57,213 nucleotides of DNA from Marinilabilia sp. (GTDB lineage Bacteria; Bacteroidota; Bacteroidia; Bacteroidales; Marinilabiliaceae): positions 1 to 57,213 of the forward strand of contig NZ_JADQBH010000045.1 in the NCBI RefSeq assembly GCF_016278715.1. The letters run 5' to 3'. The translations under genes and the position numbers were made by a program. Within the stretch, counting starts at the first letter, position 1, and every line of letters begins with the position of its first letter. A model generated the notes under the pieces. It searched no databases, was not told the origin of the DNA, and saw nothing but the letters and a program-made list of their open reading frames with translations. This document shows positions 55,920-57,213 of the stretch, piece after piece.

Positions 55920-57213
55920 ATGTCCGTAATTTATCATCCTCAGAAATATAAGATTGATGATCGTCCCATGCAGAATTTTATTGATTCTGATGAGATTTGG
56001 GAGACTCTGAAGCGGAATGAGAATCCCGCAAGGGAAAGGGTGCGTGAGGTCATTGCCCGTTCGCTGGATAAGCATCGTTTGTCGATGGATGAAACGGCCG
56101 TATTGATCAATGCCAATACGCCCGAACTCATTGAAGAAATTAAGAATGGTGCTCGTGAGCTGAAAGAGCGGGTTTACGGAAAGCGGATTGTCTTGTTTGC
56201 ACCTCTTTACATCGGAAACCTTTGCGTAAATAATTGTGCGTACTGTGGCTTCCGTACTGAAAATAAGAAGCAGAAGAGGATTACGCTATCTTCCGATGAA
56301 ATCAGGGCAGAGGTGGAAATGCTGGAGAATTCCGGTCATAAGCGTTTGATACTTGTTTTCGGAGAACACCCCAAATACGATGCTGAATTTATTGCCGAAA
56401 CGGTACGCAATGTGTATAGTGTAAAAAAAGGCAATGGAGAAATCCGGCGGGTCAATATCAACGCCGCCCCCATGAACTTGGAGGATTTCAAAATTGTGAA
56501 GGATGCAGGAATCGGTACTTATCAGGTATTCCAGGAGACCTACGAGCGCAATGCTTATCTGAAAGTGCATTTGGGCGGAAAGAAACGTGATTATGACTGG
56601 CGGATTACTGCATTGGACCGTGCCCAGGAAGCCGGAATCGACGATGTGGGAATTGGTGCCTTGATGGGGCTTTACGATTGGCGATTCGAGGTATTGGGCT
56701 TGTTGAGACATGTCAACCACTTTGAGGCAGTTTATAAGGTGGGGCCCCATACCATATCATTTCCACGCCTCAAGCAGGCTTCCGGTTTTGATGTGAAGCC
56801 GGAATTCGAGGTAAGTGATGAGGAGTTTACCCGTCTGGTGGCCATTCTTCGTCTGGCAGTTCCTTACACAGGATTGATTCTTACCGCCCGCGAACCTGCA
56901 CACATTCGTGATGAGGTTCTTCAATATGGCGTATCACAGATAGATGGCGGTACCAACATTGAGATGAAGGGCTATTCGTCCCGAAAAGACAAACAGGATC
57001 TTGACCATGAGCAATTTACTATTGGGGATAACCGCACCTTGAATGAAGTGATGGAAGAACTCCTGGGGCATGGTTATTTGCCCTCGTTTTGCACTGCTTG
57101 TTACCGGTTGAAACGAACGGGGGAGCATTTCATGGAATTTTCTGTTCCTGGGTTTATTAAGCGCTTTTGTCAGCCCAATGCCATGCTCACTTTGGCCGAA
57201 TATCTGGAAGATT
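55920..57213 (+). CDS. hydG: [FeFe]-hydrogenase H-cluster radical SAM maturase HydG (truncated by window end)
   Basis: Start MSVIYHPQKYKIDDRPMQNFID; CVNNCAYC radical-SAM motif; C-terminal CTACYRLKRTGEHFMEF...KRFC; absent from ORF track because it runs off the end. Confidence 0.94.
   Translation, partial: MSVIYHPQKYKIDDRPMQNFIDSDEIWETLKRNENPARERVREVIARSLDKHRLSMDETAVLINANTPELIEEIKNGARELKERVYGKRIVLFAPLYIGNLCVNNCAYCGFRTENKKQKRITLSSDEIRAEVEMLENSGHKRLILVFGEHPKYDAEFIAETVRNVYSVKKGNGEIRRVNINAAPMNLEDFKIVKDAGIGTYQVFQETYERNAYLKVHLGGKKRDYDWRITALDRAQEAGIDDVGIGALMGLYDWRFEVLGLLRHVNHFEAVYKVGPHTISFPRLKQASGFDVKPEFEVSDEEFTRLVAILRLAVPYTGLILTAREPAHIRDEVLQYGVSQIDGGTNIEMKGYSSRKDKQDLDHEQFTIGDNRTLNEVMEELLGHGYLPSFCTACYRLKRTGEHFMEFSVPGFIKRFCQPNAMLTLAEYLED

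Noticed and set aside
1-57213. CRISPR arrays, prophage or intact IS elements
   Set aside because: No regularly spaced repeats, phage structural genes or transposases were seen

Overview
Bacteroidota-type chromosomal window. This assignment rests on a T9SS-like sorting tail, a PorT-like protein, TAnnTTTG promoter motifs and generally weak Shine-Dalgarno sites.

The left part (1-22 kb) is mostly ordinary housekeeping and secreted functions: endonuclease I, MBL hydrolase, TlpA-like, nitroreductase, Ldh-family dehydrogenase, lipoprotein serpin, SDR, small-form PurL, UbiE/MenG, PorT-like, FAD dehydrogenase, TrmH/SpoU methyltransferase, BamA/TamA-like, class II aldolase, SNF transporter and an HhH protein.

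The middle (22.5-37.5 kb) is the conserved rpsU-xer-hpf-tuf-tRNA-Trp-secE-nusG-rplKAJL-rpoBC block.

The right third (38.7-57.2 kb) is the most interesting part: an unusually dense [FeFe]-hydrogenase island. It holds two complete trimeric HydABC-type enzymes of different architecture and two further H-cluster-domain proteins that look sensory, one with a PAS domain next to a SpoIIE phosphatase and one next to an RsbT/W-like ATPase. It also holds two DRTGG proteins, a PHP protein, a GHKL ATPase, two small thioredoxin-like ferredoxins, a divergent Usp-like gene and the start of HydG (cut by the window end).

The four H-cluster proteins carry four different L1 motifs (TSCSPGW, TSCCPGW, STNCPPV, SSFCPAI). 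That is consistent with two catalysts plus two redox/H2 sensors wired to a phosphatase/kinase partner-switch. Related pieces of this arrangement are known in anaerobes, so novelty lies in the combination and the residue changes and needs database comparison. All calls are from reading sequence only; no searches were run.
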